A stretch of DNA of 37,163 nucleotides. It comes from CAZTII01 sp964613305 (lineage in GTDB: Bacteria > Bacillota_I > Bacilli_A > Erysipelotrichales > Erysipelotrichaceae). A model generated the notes under the pieces. The model searched no databases, was not told the origin of the DNA, and saw only the letters and a program-made list of their open reading frames with translations. Of this stretch, positions 1 through 8,770 are shown piece by piece (position 1 is the first letter of the stretch; each line of letters begins with the position of its first letter). The stretch lies in NCBI GenBank assembly GCA_964613305.1, contig CAZTII010000012.1, forward strand, positions 1-37,163. The letters are read 5' to 3'. The translations under genes and the position numbers were made by a program.

Positions 1-3
1 AAT

Positions 4-651
4 CTATTGATACATTGTCGTTTTTACATCGTTGAAAAAGGTTAAAATGCTTTTCTTATCTATCATCGCTTGTAAAATGGTGTTTATACTTAAAATAATT
101 AGTGCTATCGCAAGTAATGGAATGATGCCTGGTATTATTTTATACATCAATAATAGTAGTGCTATTATTAAAATAAAGACGATGGATAGTTGTATAAAAT
201 ATGAAATGGAATAAAATATTCCGTTTTTTATAATGTCAAATATTGGTGTATTGGTATAGATTGTTTTAAGTTTTAGGCTAATTAAGAGTGAAAATAAAGT
301 GAGTACAAATAAAAGTAATAAGATGTAGCTAATGATGGTTGAAATAATGTTTAAAGTGTTTAAAAAGTAGAAATAATCAACTGTTATTATTAACAATACG
401 ATTGAAAATATATAACCGATGATATTTGTGCTTTTAAACATTTTTTTGTAGCTAGTTACATAAGTTTGGTAAATATTTATTTTTTTATCGTTGGAATATT
501 TAGTGAATGTGTCAAATGCAGCACTTGTACTAGGAAATATACCAGCGATAAATAGACCGCTGAAGGTAAATAATAACCAGAGAAAATTTATTTCTATTAA
601 GTTGTATAGTTTTGTGCCAAGCTTTTGTATTTTATTTTCATTATAATCCAT
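4..651 (-). CDS. DUF624 (YesL-like) membrane protein
   Basis: A 215-residue integral membrane protein with about five hydrophobic segments (near residues 20-40, 75-100, 103-128, 145-170 and 170-195). The N-terminal pattern, an NLIEINFLWLLF stretch followed by GLFIAGIFPSTSAAF, is typical of the DUF624/YesL family. Members are usually encoded beside LplABC/YtcP-type carbohydrate ABC importers; their biochemical role is not known. It is the last gene of the minus-strand operon and its start overlaps the end of the MATE gene by 11 bp. A GGAG ribosome site lies 9 bases before the ATG. The gene is complete, with its stop at 4-6. The family call rests on sequence pattern and context together. Confidence 0.8.
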   Translation of the reverse strand: MDYNENKIQKLGTKLYNLIEINFLWLLFTFSGLFIAGIFPSTSAAFDTFTKYSNDKKINIYQTYVTSYKKMFKSTNIIGYIFSIVLLIITVDYFYFLNTLNIISTIISYILLLLFVLTLFSLLISLKLKTIYTNTPIFDIIKNGIFYSISYFIQLSIVFILIIALLLLMYKIIPGIIPLLAIALIILSINTILQAMIDKKSILTFFNDVKTTMYQ

Positions 652-1978
652 TGTATTTACTCCATTTCATTTGATTCCATCGAGCTTTAAATATTCCTGC
701 TCTTATAAGTTCATCGATAATAAATATAATCCATATACTAATAATGGAATGATTTAGAATTTCTACGGTAATATAACTTGCGGGAACGGTGAATAAATAA
801 ATGACAATGGCTCCTACTATTACTGGGAATTTAACATCTTTTACGACTAGTAATGCGGTTATTTCCGTTTCGTTGGCTACTCTAAGAGGATCGTATAGAC
901 AATTTAAAAATAATAGGATTTGTGTTGTTTTTATAATTGATGGATCTTGAGTAAATAATCTTATTAGAAAAGGGGAAAAGATGGCTACTAGTATGTTACA
1001 AAGTAGTGCGACAATAACAAATCGATTTGTGTTTTCATTACCGAATTTTTTTGCTTCTTCATATTTTTTTTCGCTGAGTAGTCTTCCGATAATTATTTGT
1101 CCGGCTTGTCCACTTGCGGCACCAATGATAAATACAAACGATGTAATTGTTTGGGCATATATTTTTGATGTAATTACTAGGGTTCCCATGGTTGCGATAA
1201 TACTTGTGATGATTGTTTGTGAAATGATGTGTGAGATACTTTCCATTGCTGAAGGTAGACCTAGTTTTAAAATTTCTTTTATTATTTTTAAATCAATTTT
1301 AAATGTAAATAAACCATTAAAGTATAATGGTAAGTTTTCTTTTAGTAAGTAAATGCTTAGAAATGCTCCAAGTATATAGGATGTTAGGGTTACGGTGGAA
1401 ATTCCTACAATACTGTTTTTAAAGAATACACCAGGAAAAAATATAACAATCGCATTTCCGATTATATTGATAACGTTGATGATAATCGATATTCTCATGA
1501 CGATGTTTACGTAGGCAAAACTACGTAACACACTTGATGAAATACTCATTAGACTTTGAAATAATAGACCAAAGCCAACAATGTATAAATATATTTTTGA
1601 AGTTTCTATAATTTCGGTTGGTGTTTTAATTAAAAGTAGTAATGAATTACCAAAAAGTATAATTGTTATAAATAGAATTATTGAAAGAGTTAGGTTTAAA
1701 AATATACCTTGCCTTATTATAGATTGCATTTTTTCTTTATCAGGATTGTTTGAGTAGTTTAAGAATAAAATAGTACTTCCTAATGTGACAATGCCTAGAA
1801 CCATTGTGGAAATAGTGAGTAGCTGTTTTGCCATTCCTACAGATGCGACTGCACTATCTTCAACTTTACTTAGTAGAAATATATCAACATTTCCAAGTAA
1901 CATTTGGAAAAATTGTTCTATTAATAATGGTTTAAAGAGAGTATTAAACTTGGGAATGGGTTTAGTAGTATCATTCAA
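641..1978 (-). CDS. MATE family multidrug/sodium efflux transporter
   Basis: A 445-residue polytopic membrane protein with about 12 hydrophobic segments and two MatE halves, the family's usual length. The N-terminal segment PLLIEQFFQMLLGNVDIFLLSK is typical of MATE exporters, which extrude cationic organic compounds in exchange for Na+ or H+. The substrate cannot be read from sequence. It starts inside the end of the metallophosphoesterase gene (8-bp overlap) and has no clear ribosome site of its own, so it is probably translationally coupled. Finding a MATE exporter in a sugar-importer operon is unusual; it may export a compound made from, or taken in with, the imported substrate. That link is inference. 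Confidence 0.88.
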   Translation of the reverse strand: MNDTTKPIPKFNTLFKPLLIEQFFQMLLGNVDIFLLSKVEDSAVASVGMAKQLLTISTMVLGIVTLGSTILFLNYSNNPDKEKMQSIIRQGIFLNLTLSIILFITIILFGNSLLLLIKTPTEIIETSKIYLYIVGFGLLFQSLMSISSSVLRSFAYVNIVMRISIIINVINIIGNAIVIFFPGVFFKNSIVGISTVTLTSYILGAFLSIYLLKENLPLYFNGLFTFKIDLKIIKEILKLGLPSAMESISHIISQTIITSIIATMGTLVITSKIYAQTITSFVFIIGAASGQAGQIIIGRLLSEKKYEEAKKFGNENTNRFVIVALLCNILVAIFSPFLIRLFTQDPSIIKTTQILLFLNCLYDPLRVANETEITALLVVKDVKFPVIVGAIVIYLFTVPASYITVEILNHSIISIWIIFIIDELIRAGIFKARWNQMKWSKYNGL

Positions 1979-2846
1979 AGTCGCTATCTACCTTTATGTA
2001 TGTTGTGACTGTATCCTCTTGTAATTCAATGATTCTACATCCTCTAGGAAGCTCTCCATAACAATTGTATCCAGTGACATTGCCAAATACTAAATGGATG
2101 TTGTGAAGGATACTATCGAAGTTATTGTCATGGTCGTGACCACAAAATACTCCATATATATTTTTATTTAATAAAAGGCTAGCGAACAAACCAGTATTGA
2201 TGACTGGTGAGCTAATCATATCGTTTGTTTCTAGACAAACACCACTAATAATGTTGTCAGCTGATTGCCAATATTCAGGAAGTGGTATATGCATAAATAC
2301 TAAATCTTTTTGGATGTCTTTTTCTCGTTTATAGTGTAAAGAAACTCGATTAAACCATTCTACTTGATGTGGTTTTATAAAGTCATAGTTACCTATACCT
2401 AAAGGACATAATTCTCCAGAGTCAAAAACATAGATAACATTGGCAATGGTCTTTTCATTGTATATTTCTATTACATACGATTCTCTATCATTAACAATAG
2501 TACTGTGCATTTTTTCTACTTTGTTTTCGATGATATCTTCAAATAACTGTCGTGTAACTGATCTACTTGGATTTTCCTCATTGTCATGATTTCCTGGCGT
2601 CATTGCTACAGAGATATTTTTCCTGTTTAATTGCTTTAATAAATAAGTGAAAACTTCAGTGAAATTTTCTACTCCATTCCAAATCATATCACCTGTGATC
2701 ATTATTAAATCAGCATCTAATGTATCTAAAATCGCATCTATCAGTTTAAATGTTTGTTCATCTTTAACGTCAAATGGTAAAGAACCAATATGAATATCCG
2801 TTAATTGTACAATAGTAAATTTTCCGTTTTTAAAGTTTAATTTCAT
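1971..2846 (-). CDS. calcineurin-like metallophosphoesterase
   Basis: A 291-residue cytoplasmic protein (no signal peptide) with the full set of metallophosphoesterase motifs: DIH at residues 17-19, GDM near 52-54, GNHDNE near 85-90, an MHIPLPE histidine motif and a C-terminal GHDHDN. These bind two metal ions and hydrolyse phosphomono- or phosphodiesters. The arrangement resembles the Icc/Dcr2-like subgroup. AAGGAG precedes the ATG. It sits between the second permease gene and the MATE gene in one operon, so a phosphorylated or phosphodiester-containing derivative of the imported compound is a possible substrate, but nothing in the sequence fixes this. Confidence 0.88.
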   Translation of the reverse strand: MKLNFKNGKFTIVQLTDIHIGSLPFDVKDEQTFKLIDAILDTLDADLIMITGDMIWNGVENFTEVFTYLLKQLNRKNISVAMTPGNHDNEENPSRSVTRQLFEDIIENKVEKMHSTIVNDRESYVIEIYNEKTIANVIYVFDSGELCPLGIGNYDFIKPHQVEWFNRVSLHYKREKDIQKDLVFMHIPLPEYWQSADNIISGVCLETNDMISSPVINTGLFASLLLNKNIYGVFCGHDHDNNFDSILHNIHLVFGNVTGYNCYGELPRGCRIIELQEDTVTTYIKVDSDFE

Positions 2847-2849
2847 TGT

Positions 2850-3749
2850 TTACTCCTTAATAGAACCTAAAGTAATACCTTTTACAAAGTATTTTTGAAT
2901 GAATGGATACATGATGACGATTGGTAATATAACAACGATAATAGTAGCCATTTGCATGGATTGACCAGTGACTTTAATGGCATCAAGTTGTTGATACGCT
3001 GCATCTCCCACTGACTTTAATAAGATTTCCGATAACGCGTTTTGACGTGTAAGCATTTCTTGTAATAGTGTCGCAAGTGGTTTTAAGCGAACGTTTCTTA
3101 CGTAGAAAGTTCCTGAAAACCAATCGTTCCAATGTCCTACAGCACTGAATAAACTTACAGTTGCTAATGTCGGTTTACTCATCGGTAAGACGATTTGCCA
3201 GAAAATTCTGAATTCTGAACAACCATCGATTCTAGCAGCTTCGGTAATACCATTTGGAAGTTGATTAAATGCAGTTCTAAGGATGAGGATATTTGTTACA
3301 CTATATAACCCTGGTATAATGTAGACCCATATTGTTCCAGTGAGTTTTAATTGACTTAAGACTAAATAGTAAGGAATTTGTCCTCCACTGAATAACATTG
3401 TAAAAAATATAAAGAAGGTGATTTGTTTTCTAAATGGAAGTGATTTTATTGTTAAGGCATATGCTGCCATTGACATCAGTAGAACAGAAGAAATGGTTCC
3501 TACTACTGTTCTAAAGATGGATATAAATAATCCATTCAATAAGTTATCTTGTTTAAATACTTCTTTGAAGTTATCGAAGGTAAATTCTCTTGGTAAAAAA
3601 TATATTCCACCTCTAGCCGCATCTTTTCCTGAGTTAAATGCCAAGGCTAGAATATGGAGAAATGGTAAAATAATGATAATGCATAGTAAAACAATCAAAA
3701 GTGTGTTGATAATTCGTGCCCATTTAGGACTCTGCATGCTTTCTGACAT
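2850..3749 (-). CDS. carbohydrate ABC transporter permease, MalG/YtcP/LplC type
   Basis: An inner-membrane permease of about 299 residues with six predicted TM segments. The cytoplasmic EAA loop (EAARIDGCSEFRIFWQIVLP) contacts the ATPase. An upstream TTG at 3788 would add 13 residues, but the ATG at 3749 has a GGGGGT ribosome site five to six bases before it and gives the normal N-terminus, so I chose 3749. It pairs with the other permease (5484-6455) to form the channel. The gene follows the binding-protein gene after about 44 bp containing a long palindrome. CUT1 family membership is clear; the sugar is not. Confidence 0.92.
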   Translation of the reverse strand: MSESMQSPKWARIINTLLIVLLCIIIILPFLHILALAFNSGKDAARGGIYFLPREFTFDNFKEVFKQDNLLNGLFISIFRTVVGTISSVLLMSMAAYALTIKSLPFRKQITFFIFFTMLFSGGQIPYYLVLSQLKLTGTIWVYIIPGLYSVTNILILRTAFNQLPNGITEAARIDGCSEFRIFWQIVLPMSKPTLATVSLFSAVGHWNDWFSGTFYVRNVRLKPLATLLQEMLTRQNALSEILLKSVGDAAYQQLDAIKVTGQSMQMATIIVVILPIVIMYPFIQKYFVKGITLGSIKE

Positions 3750-3769
3750 AAAAACCCCCAATCTTAGCA

Positions 3770-3795
3770 AATAAGGTTGAATATTCAACCTTATT
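3770..3795 (-). promoter_or_regulatory. 26-bp perfect palindrome between binding-protein and permease genes
   Basis: AATAAGGTTGAAT is followed directly by its exact reverse complement ATTCAACCTTATT. In the minus-strand transcript this folds into an 11- to 12-bp hairpin that begins within the stop codon of the binding-protein gene and ends about 20 bases before the permease start codon. No U-tract follows, so it is not a normal terminator. Hairpins at this place in sugar ABC operons commonly stabilise the binding-protein mRNA and lower downstream expression. That role is inferred here. Confidence 0.7.
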
Positions 3796-5470
3796 AATAT
3801 CTTAAAATGTCACCTTGAGCTTCTTTTTGTTGTAAGAAACTATCGAATTCTTCAATTTTAGCTTCTTTTAAAATAGCAGCTGATTCATCAAGAATTTTCT
3901 TTGCTTCTTCTAATGATTTAGCATAGTAAGCGCGTAATAAATCATCGTTCCAACGATCTAGAGCTACCGCAAGTTTACCGTCATCGCCTTCAAATTCAAA
4001 TAAGTAAGAGCGAGGTGTCATACCGTCGATAATCGTTGCATTTTTTACTTTTTCATCAAATTTGTACATTTCAGCGATTTGTAATGGAACACTTAATGTA
4101 TTTCCTTGAAGTTTTTCTCCCCAAGTTCTTTCACCAAAATCGCTAACATTGTTCATATCGGTGTAACCTAAATGTTCACCCCAATAAGCCCCAACTCCTC
4201 TAAATCCACGTTTTTTTGCTTCATCTGGATTGTCTTTTTTAAGTTTGATAATTTCTTCAGTTGGTACTGGTTTACCATCTTTATCTAATGTATAGTCTCT
4301 ACCTTCTAAACCATAGAAGTATAGAAGTTTTCCTTCTGGACTGATGAGCCAATCAGCGAATTTTACAATCTCTTCAGGATTTTTAGTAGTTGCAGGAATA
4401 GCCCATCCAGCATAACCTGATTTGTATTGAATAATTTTATTGTTTGTTCCATCATAACGATTGATTGGACCAAGTGGAATATATTTCATATCGGCATTTT
4501 CTGGCATGAAGTTGTGCATATCACTGACGATGGCAAAAGAACCGTTAATAATTCCTTCTTTTGCTCTATTTTCTTCCATTGTGTAAAATTCAGGATGCAT
4601 TAATCCTTCTTTCATTAAATTTCTTACAACTTCAACTCTTTTTAAAGCAACATCGGTTTGTGATTCATGTTTAATTGTTCCGTCTGTTTTAAGGAATTTT
4701 TCACCTGAATCTCCAGAAAATACTAAATCATTGTATATATAATCGCGATCAGAGCCACCCCATGCAGTTGGTCCAATAATAGAAATATCCGCGCCATTTT
4801 TATCTTTGAAGTTTCCTTGTTTGATTTTTTTAGCGATTTCGATTACTTGTTCACTTGTTGAAATGGCAAGTGAATCAATTCCTAAAGCTTCCGCGATATC
4901 TTTGCGAATATAAGGACCACCTACTGTTTTTCTGCCAATCATCGCTGGTTCTCTATTGATGGACATATGAACAAGGTAAGAAGCATTGTTCCATTCTTTT
5001 CTAAACATAATATTTTTGTAAGTATCTTGTGGAAGGTATCCGTTTTGTAAATATTTACTATAGTATTTTGATTGTTCTAAGTATGGTTTTACATCGGCAA
5101 ATTGACCTTCGTTAGCGGCTTTTAATAGGATTTGCATTTCTGGTCTTCCTGAGTTGTCTAAGTAAAAGGCAACGAAATCAGGTAAATCTCCGGCTGCTAA
5201 ACCGGCTGCTAAAGCACTAGTGCTATCTTCAGAAGTAATTCCTTCTAGTTCGAAGGTAATACCAGTTTTTTCTTTAATGTAAGCTAATACTTCTGGATTC
5301 ATATCGACTGAGGCATCTCCTGCCGATTGAAATACTAATCCTTTAATTGTTCTATCCGCAATCCAACTCTCTGGAGCATCTTTTGGTTTTTCTGTAGTTT
5401 TTGTTGTAGTAGATGTACAACCTACTAATATAAGTATCGATAATAGCGATAGTATTAATTTTTTTATCAT
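3794..5470 (-). CDS. extracellular solute-binding lipoprotein of a CUT1 sugar ABC importer (LplA-like)
   Basis: A 558-residue lipoprotein: lysine-rich start, hydrophobic segment and lipobox LVGC with the acylated cysteine at residue 18, then a Thr-rich linker. The mature part is a family 1 solute-binding protein of the long LplA/YtcQ class, usual for permeases of this type and for complex-glycan or oligosaccharide ligands. AGGAGG lies before the ATG. It should sit on the outer face of the membrane and deliver ligand to the two permeases encoded on either side of it. The ligand cannot be deduced from sequence alone. Confidence 0.92.
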   Translation of the reverse strand: MIKKLILSLLSILILVGCTSTTTKTTEKPKDAPESWIADRTIKGLVFQSAGDASVDMNPEVLAYIKEKTGITFELEGITSEDSTSALAAGLAAGDLPDFVAFYLDNSGRPEMQILLKAANEGQFADVKPYLEQSKYYSKYLQNGYLPQDTYKNIMFRKEWNNASYLVHMSINREPAMIGRKTVGGPYIRKDIAEALGIDSLAISTSEQVIEIAKKIKQGNFKDKNGADISIIGPTAWGGSDRDYIYNDLVFSGDSGEKFLKTDGTIKHESQTDVALKRVEVVRNLMKEGLMHPEFYTMEENRAKEGIINGSFAIVSDMHNFMPENADMKYIPLGPINRYDGTNNKIIQYKSGYAGWAIPATTKNPEEIVKFADWLISPEGKLLYFYGLEGRDYTLDKDGKPVPTEEIIKLKKDNPDEAKKRGFRGVGAYWGEHLGYTDMNNVSDFGERTWGEKLQGNTLSVPLQIAEMYKFDEKVKNATIIDGMTPRSYLFEFEGDDGKLAVALDRWNDDLLRAYYAKSLEEAKKILDESAAILKEAKIEEFDSFLQQKEAQGDILRY

Positions 5471-5483
5471 TATTTTTTTCCTC

Positions 5484-6455
5484 CTACCATAATGAATTGT
5501 CTGAATGCTTGCTGGTGATGTTATTAACGATAAGGGTTAGGATTAAACCTACAACACCTTGCATTAATCCGATGGCGGTGGCATATCCATATTGGCCACC
5601 TTGTAATCCGGTTTGAACGATATATGTATCGATTGTTTGTGAAACATTGGCATTTCCTGGAGTTTGCATTAAGAATATTTGATCAAACCCTGAAGATAGT
5701 ATTCCACCAAGGGATAAAATGAATAAAATTGTAATTGTTTGTGTTATTCCTGGAAGGGTTACGTGTAGAGTTTGTTTAAATCTACCTGCACCATCAATTG
5801 CGGCTGCTTCATAAAGAGAAGGTGCTATACCTACAATTGCTGAATAGTAGATAATAGAGTCCCAACCAACATTTTTCCATAAATAACTAAAGAAGACACT
5901 TGGATAGAAGAAATTTTCATTCATCATCCAAAAAGTAGAACCATCTTTACCAAAATAAGAAATAGCTTGATTGATTAAACCTGTCGTTGGCGCAAACAAT
6001 CTATTTAGTATTCCGATTACGACTACCCATGAAATAAAATAAGGTAAGTAGGAAATGCTTTGTGCTATTCCTCTTGCTTTGTCTAATTTAAATTCATTAA
6101 ACATGATTGCTAAAAGTATTGGAAATGGTAAATATATAAATAGTTTTAAGAAACTGATAATTAAGGTGTTTTTTATGTAAATCATACTTCTTGGATCTTT
6201 GAAGAATTGTTCGAAGTATTTTAGTCCAACAAAACTTCCGCCATATAGACCAGTATTAAAACCGAATTTCTTAAAAGCTAATACTAAGCCACTCATTGGC
6301 CAATAACTGAATACAATGAAGAATATCATCGCTGGTAATAGCATTGCATAAAATGTTTTATGTTTTTTTATTTGGGTAAATAAACTTACTTTCACTGGAT
6401 TGAAATATTGATTGTGATCGATGGTTGGATCAAATGTATAGCTGTTATTATTCAT
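5484..6455 (-). CDS. carbohydrate ABC transporter permease, MalF/LplB type
   Basis: A 323-residue inner-membrane permease with six predicted TM segments and an EAA loop (EAAAIDGAGRFKQTLHVTLP) that docks the ATPase. The N-terminal FYAMLLPAMIFFIVFSYWPMSGLVLAF is typical of the LplB/YtcP permeases that partner long LplA-like binding proteins. The start overlaps the ATPase stop by 8 bp and has an AAAGG ribosome site. It forms a heterodimer with the 2850-3749 permease. Confidence 0.92.
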   Translation of the reverse strand: MNNNSYTFDPTIDHNQYFNPVKVSLFTQIKKHKTFYAMLLPAMIFFIVFSYWPMSGLVLAFKKFGFNTGLYGGSFVGLKYFEQFFKDPRSMIYIKNTLIISFLKLFIYLPFPILLAIMFNEFKLDKARGIAQSISYLPYFISWVVVIGILNRLFAPTTGLINQAISYFGKDGSTFWMMNENFFYPSVFFSYLWKNVGWDSIIYYSAIVGIAPSLYEAAAIDGAGRFKQTLHVTLPGITQTITILFILSLGGILSSGFDQIFLMQTPGNANVSQTIDTYIVQTGLQGGQYGYATAIGLMQGVVGLILTLIVNNITSKHSDNSLW

Positions 6456-7566
6456 CGTTATTACCTTTTAATGAAATTCTTAGTTCATTTTCAATGTTAA
6501 AACAATGAATATGATCGACATTAATGCCAAATTCTACTGTTGTATCCACATTAAATTCATCCATGGAAGCTATTTTAGCAATCATGTTGTTTTCACCTAA
6601 ATTAAAGTGTACTAATGTTTCTGAACCTAACATTTCACTTATTGTTACTGTGGAAGTAAATTTAAAGATTTTATCATGGTGGATGATATCTTTATACAAC
6701 ATCATGTTTTCTGGTCGCATTCCAAGAATAATTTCTTTATCTTTATAACCTGTATTGATAAGTTGTTTAACGAAATTTTTATTTTCTATTTTTAGTCCAT
6801 TGTTAAGTAATAGATAGTCTTGTTCTACGATGGCGTGTATAAAATTCATCGCCGGTGAACCGATAAAGCTTGCGACAAAATAATTAGCTGGATATAGATA
6901 CACTTCTTTAGGTGTTCCTACTTGTTGTATAAAGCCATCTTTCATAACAACAATCCTTGTTGCCATTGTCATTGCTTCTGTTTGGTCATGAGTTACATAC
7001 ATTGTTGTAGTGCCAAGTTTTTTATGTAATTTGGATATTTCAGCACGAGTTTGAACACGTAGTTTAGCATCTAAGTTACTTAATGGTTCATCCATTAAAA
7101 ACAGCTTTGCATTTCTTACGATGGCTCTGCCAAGCGCTACTCGTTGACGTTGTCCACCAGACAACTCTTTTGGTTTTCTTTCCAAATAATCTTGGAGGCC
7201 TAGTATTTCAGCTGCATTGTTAACTCTTGATTGAATTTCTTTTTCATTTAGTTTTTGCATCTTTAATCCAAAAGCCATGTTTTCTCTAACACTCATGTGC
7301 GGATATAATACATAATTTTGAAATACCATGGCAATATCTCTATCTTTTGGATGGTTGTTATTTTCGAGAATGCCATCAATAATAAGTTCGCCTGAAGTGA
7401 TATCTTCTAGACCAGCGACCATTCTGAGCGTTGTCGACTTACCACATCCAGATGGGCCAACAAGCACTATAAATTCTTTGTCTTCGATAACTAAATTAAA
7501 GTCAGTTACCGCATGGACATTTGGTATATAGTCTTTAAACATATGCTTAAGTTCTATTCTTGCCAT
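6448..7566 (-). CDS. sugar ABC transporter ATPase, UgpC/MsmX type
   Basis: A 372-residue cytoplasmic ATPase. It has Walker A GPSGCGKST (residues 38-46), the signature LSGGQRQRVALGRA, Walker B LFLMDEP, the D-loop NLDA and an H-loop VTHDQTEAM. The C-terminal part (about 240-372) is the TOBE/regulatory domain of MalK/UgpC proteins. The reading frame extends upstream to 7662, but the ATG at 7566 has AAAGGAG about ten bases before it and gives the normal MARIELKHM start. It is the first gene of the importer operon. In Bacillus subtilis a shared MsmX ATPase powers several LplABC-like importers; here the ATPase is encoded with its permeases. Confidence 0.95.
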   Translation of the reverse strand: MARIELKHMFKDYIPNVHAVTDFNLVIEDKEFIVLVGPSGCGKSTTLRMVAGLEDITSGELIIDGILENNNHPKDRDIAMVFQNYVLYPHMSVRENMAFGLKMQKLNEKEIQSRVNNAAEILGLQDYLERKPKELSGGQRQRVALGRAIVRNAKLFLMDEPLSNLDAKLRVQTRAEISKLHKKLGTTTMYVTHDQTEAMTMATRIVVMKDGFIQQVGTPKEVYLYPANYFVASFIGSPAMNFIHAIVEQDYLLLNNGLKIENKNFVKQLINTGYKDKEIILGMRPENMMLYKDIIHHDKIFKFTSTVTISEMLGSETLVHFNLGENNMIAKIASMDEFNVDTTVEFGINVDHIHCFNIENELRISLKGNNDE

Positions 7567-7735
7567 ATAATATGTCTCCTTTCTAATGCCTATTAAAGTT
7601 AACAAATGTTTGTAAATAATTAGATGTTTAGTATTAAAGAGTGTGTTAAATATTTTAATCATTTGTAAAATATTTCAATTTAAAGGTTTATTATGTACTC
7701 TTTAATCGAAAAATATGAATGATATTTAAATTTAA
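7567..7735. other. AT-rich divergent intergenic region before the ABC operon and rpmG
   Basis: This stretch must hold the minus-strand promoter of the importer operon. I see no convincing -35/-10 pair for it. The only symmetry I noted is a short ACAAA-TG-TTTGT inverted repeat at 7602-7613 in the operon leader, which could be an operator half-pair or chance. No ORF or cre match is present. Confidence 0.4.
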
Positions 7736-7764
7736 TTGACGTGTACCTACAACTGTGATAAAGT
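7736..7764 (+). promoter_or_regulatory. promoter of rpmG-secE-nusG
   Basis: TTGACG (7736-7741), a 17-bp spacer, then TAAAGT (7759-7764), with TG at 7756-7757 giving an extended -10. It lies about 37 bp before the GTG start of rpmG. Confidence 0.6.
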
Positions 7765-7800
7765 ATTCAAGTATCGTTCAGGAAAGGAGATGTTTTAATC

Positions 7801-7956
7801 GTGGCAAAAGAAAATAAAGTAATATTGACATGTACTGTTTGCTTATCACGCAATTATAGTACCGAACGAAATAAACAAACGTCGAAAGAGCGTCTTGAAC
7901 TAAATAAGTTTTGTAAAAAATGTGGAGTGCATACACTTCATAAAGAAACCAAGTAG
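7801..7956 (+). CDS. rpmG: 50S ribosomal protein bL33
   Basis: A 51-residue protein starting at GTG with AAAGGAGA about ten bases upstream. It begins MAKENKVILTCTVCLSRNYST and carries two zinc-binding pairs, CTVC (residues 11-14) and CKKC (38-41), so it is the zinc-containing (C+) form of bL33. It is a small component of the large ribosomal subunit. The rpmG-secE-nusG order is a common bacterial arrangement. Its stop codon overlaps the AGGAGG ribosome site used by secE. Confidence 0.95.
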   Translation: MAKENKVILTCTVCLSRNYSTERNKQTSKERLELNKFCKKCGVHTLHKETK

Positions 7957-7968
7957 GAGGTTTATTGT

Positions 7969-8154
7969 ATGTTAAAATGGTTTAGCTTTAGTGGAATAGC
8001 TACAGAAATTAAACGTATTCGTTGGCCGAAGTCTAAAGAATTAGGAAATGAATCGATTGAAGTTATTAGTTTTATTTTATTTTTCTGTGCATTCTTTGTT
8101 CTTTGTGAGTTTTTAGTATCAGCGATTCTTAAATTGATGGGATTAGGTATTTAG
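7969..8154 (+). CDS. secE: preprotein translocase subunit SecE
   Basis: A 61-residue SecE of the short Gram-positive form. It has an amphipathic cytoplasmic N-terminus containing EIKRIRWPKSKEL (the conserved E..R..WP motif) and one transmembrane helix at about residues 30-58. SecE clamps SecY in the SecYEG channel. The ribosome site is TAGGAGG inside the end of rpmG. secY is not in this window, but its motor secA is about 3.3 kb downstream. Confidence 0.95.
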   Translation: MLKWFSFSGIATEIKRIRWPKSKELGNESIEVISFILFFCAFFVLCEFLVSAILKLMGLGI

Positions 8155-8155
8155 G

Positions 8156-8728
8156 ATGACAGAAGCAAGAAAACCTTTAGTTGAAGAGAGTGAAAAACGT
8201 TGGTATGTTGTTAATACGTATGCTGGACATGAAAATCGCGTTAAAGAAAATTTAGAGCGTCGTGTTGAGTCAATGGGTATTAGTGATTATTTATTTCGTA
8301 TTTTAGTCGCTGAAGAAATTGAAGTTGAATATAAAAATGGAAAACCAGTGGAAAAAACGCATAATTTATTTCCTGGTTATTTATTCGTAGAGATGATTAT
8401 GACAGATGATGCATGGTATGTTGTTCGTAATACTCCTGGAGTTACTGGATTTATTGGTTCTTCAGGTAAAGGAGCTAAACCATTCCCAGTGTCAGCTGAT
8501 GAAATTGAATCTATTTTACGCAGAATTGGTTTAGGTGAAAGAAAAATTAGTGTTGATTTCGTTGTTGGAGATATAGTTAAAGTTACTAATGGGCCGTTCA
8601 TTGGTATGGAAGGTCGTGTTGATGCGATGAACAATCAAACTCAAGTAGCAAGTGTGTTGGCTATTTTATTTGGTAGAGAGACCCCAACTGATATTTCTTA
8701 CAATGATTTAGTAAAAGCAGAAGTATAA
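8156..8728 (+). CDS. nusG: transcription termination/antitermination factor NusG
   Basis: A 190-residue protein with an N-terminal NGN domain (about residues 16-115, beginning KRWYVVNTYAGHENRVKENL and including LFPGYLFVEM) and a C-terminal KOW domain (about 135-190, GDIVKVTNGPFIGMEGRV). NusG binds RNA polymerase and modulates pausing, termination and coupling to translation. The start follows the secE stop after one base, with only a weak TTAGG before it, so translation is probably coupled. In most genomes rplK-rplA follow nusG; here a strong terminator ends the unit instead. Confidence 0.96.
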   Translation: MTEARKPLVEESEKRWYVVNTYAGHENRVKENLERRVESMGISDYLFRILVAEEIEVEYKNGKPVEKTHNLFPGYLFVEMIMTDDAWYVVRNTPGVTGFIGSSGKGAKPFPVSADEIESILRRIGLGERKISVDFVVGDIVKVTNGPFIGMEGRVDAMNNQTQVASVLAILFGRETPTDISYNDLVKAEV

Positions 8729-8755
8729 CTGGGAAATCCCAGTTTTTTTTCTTTT
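8727..8755 (+). terminator. intrinsic terminator after nusG
   Basis: AACTGGG, a 4-nt loop, then CCCAGTT, followed by a run of eight T. The stem starts within the nusG stop codon. Confidence 0.93.
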
Positions 8756-8770
8756 GAGTGGTTGCTGTAT

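Noticed and set aside
3750..3788. TTG start at 3788 for the MalG-type permease
   Set aside because: It lies inside the long palindrome and has no ribosome site; the ATG at 3749 has GGGGGT at good spacing and gives the usual N-terminus.
7567..7662. Extended N-terminus of the ABC ATPase from 7662
   Set aside because: The extra 32 residues match nothing in the family, and the ATG at 7566 has a strong AAAGGAG site.
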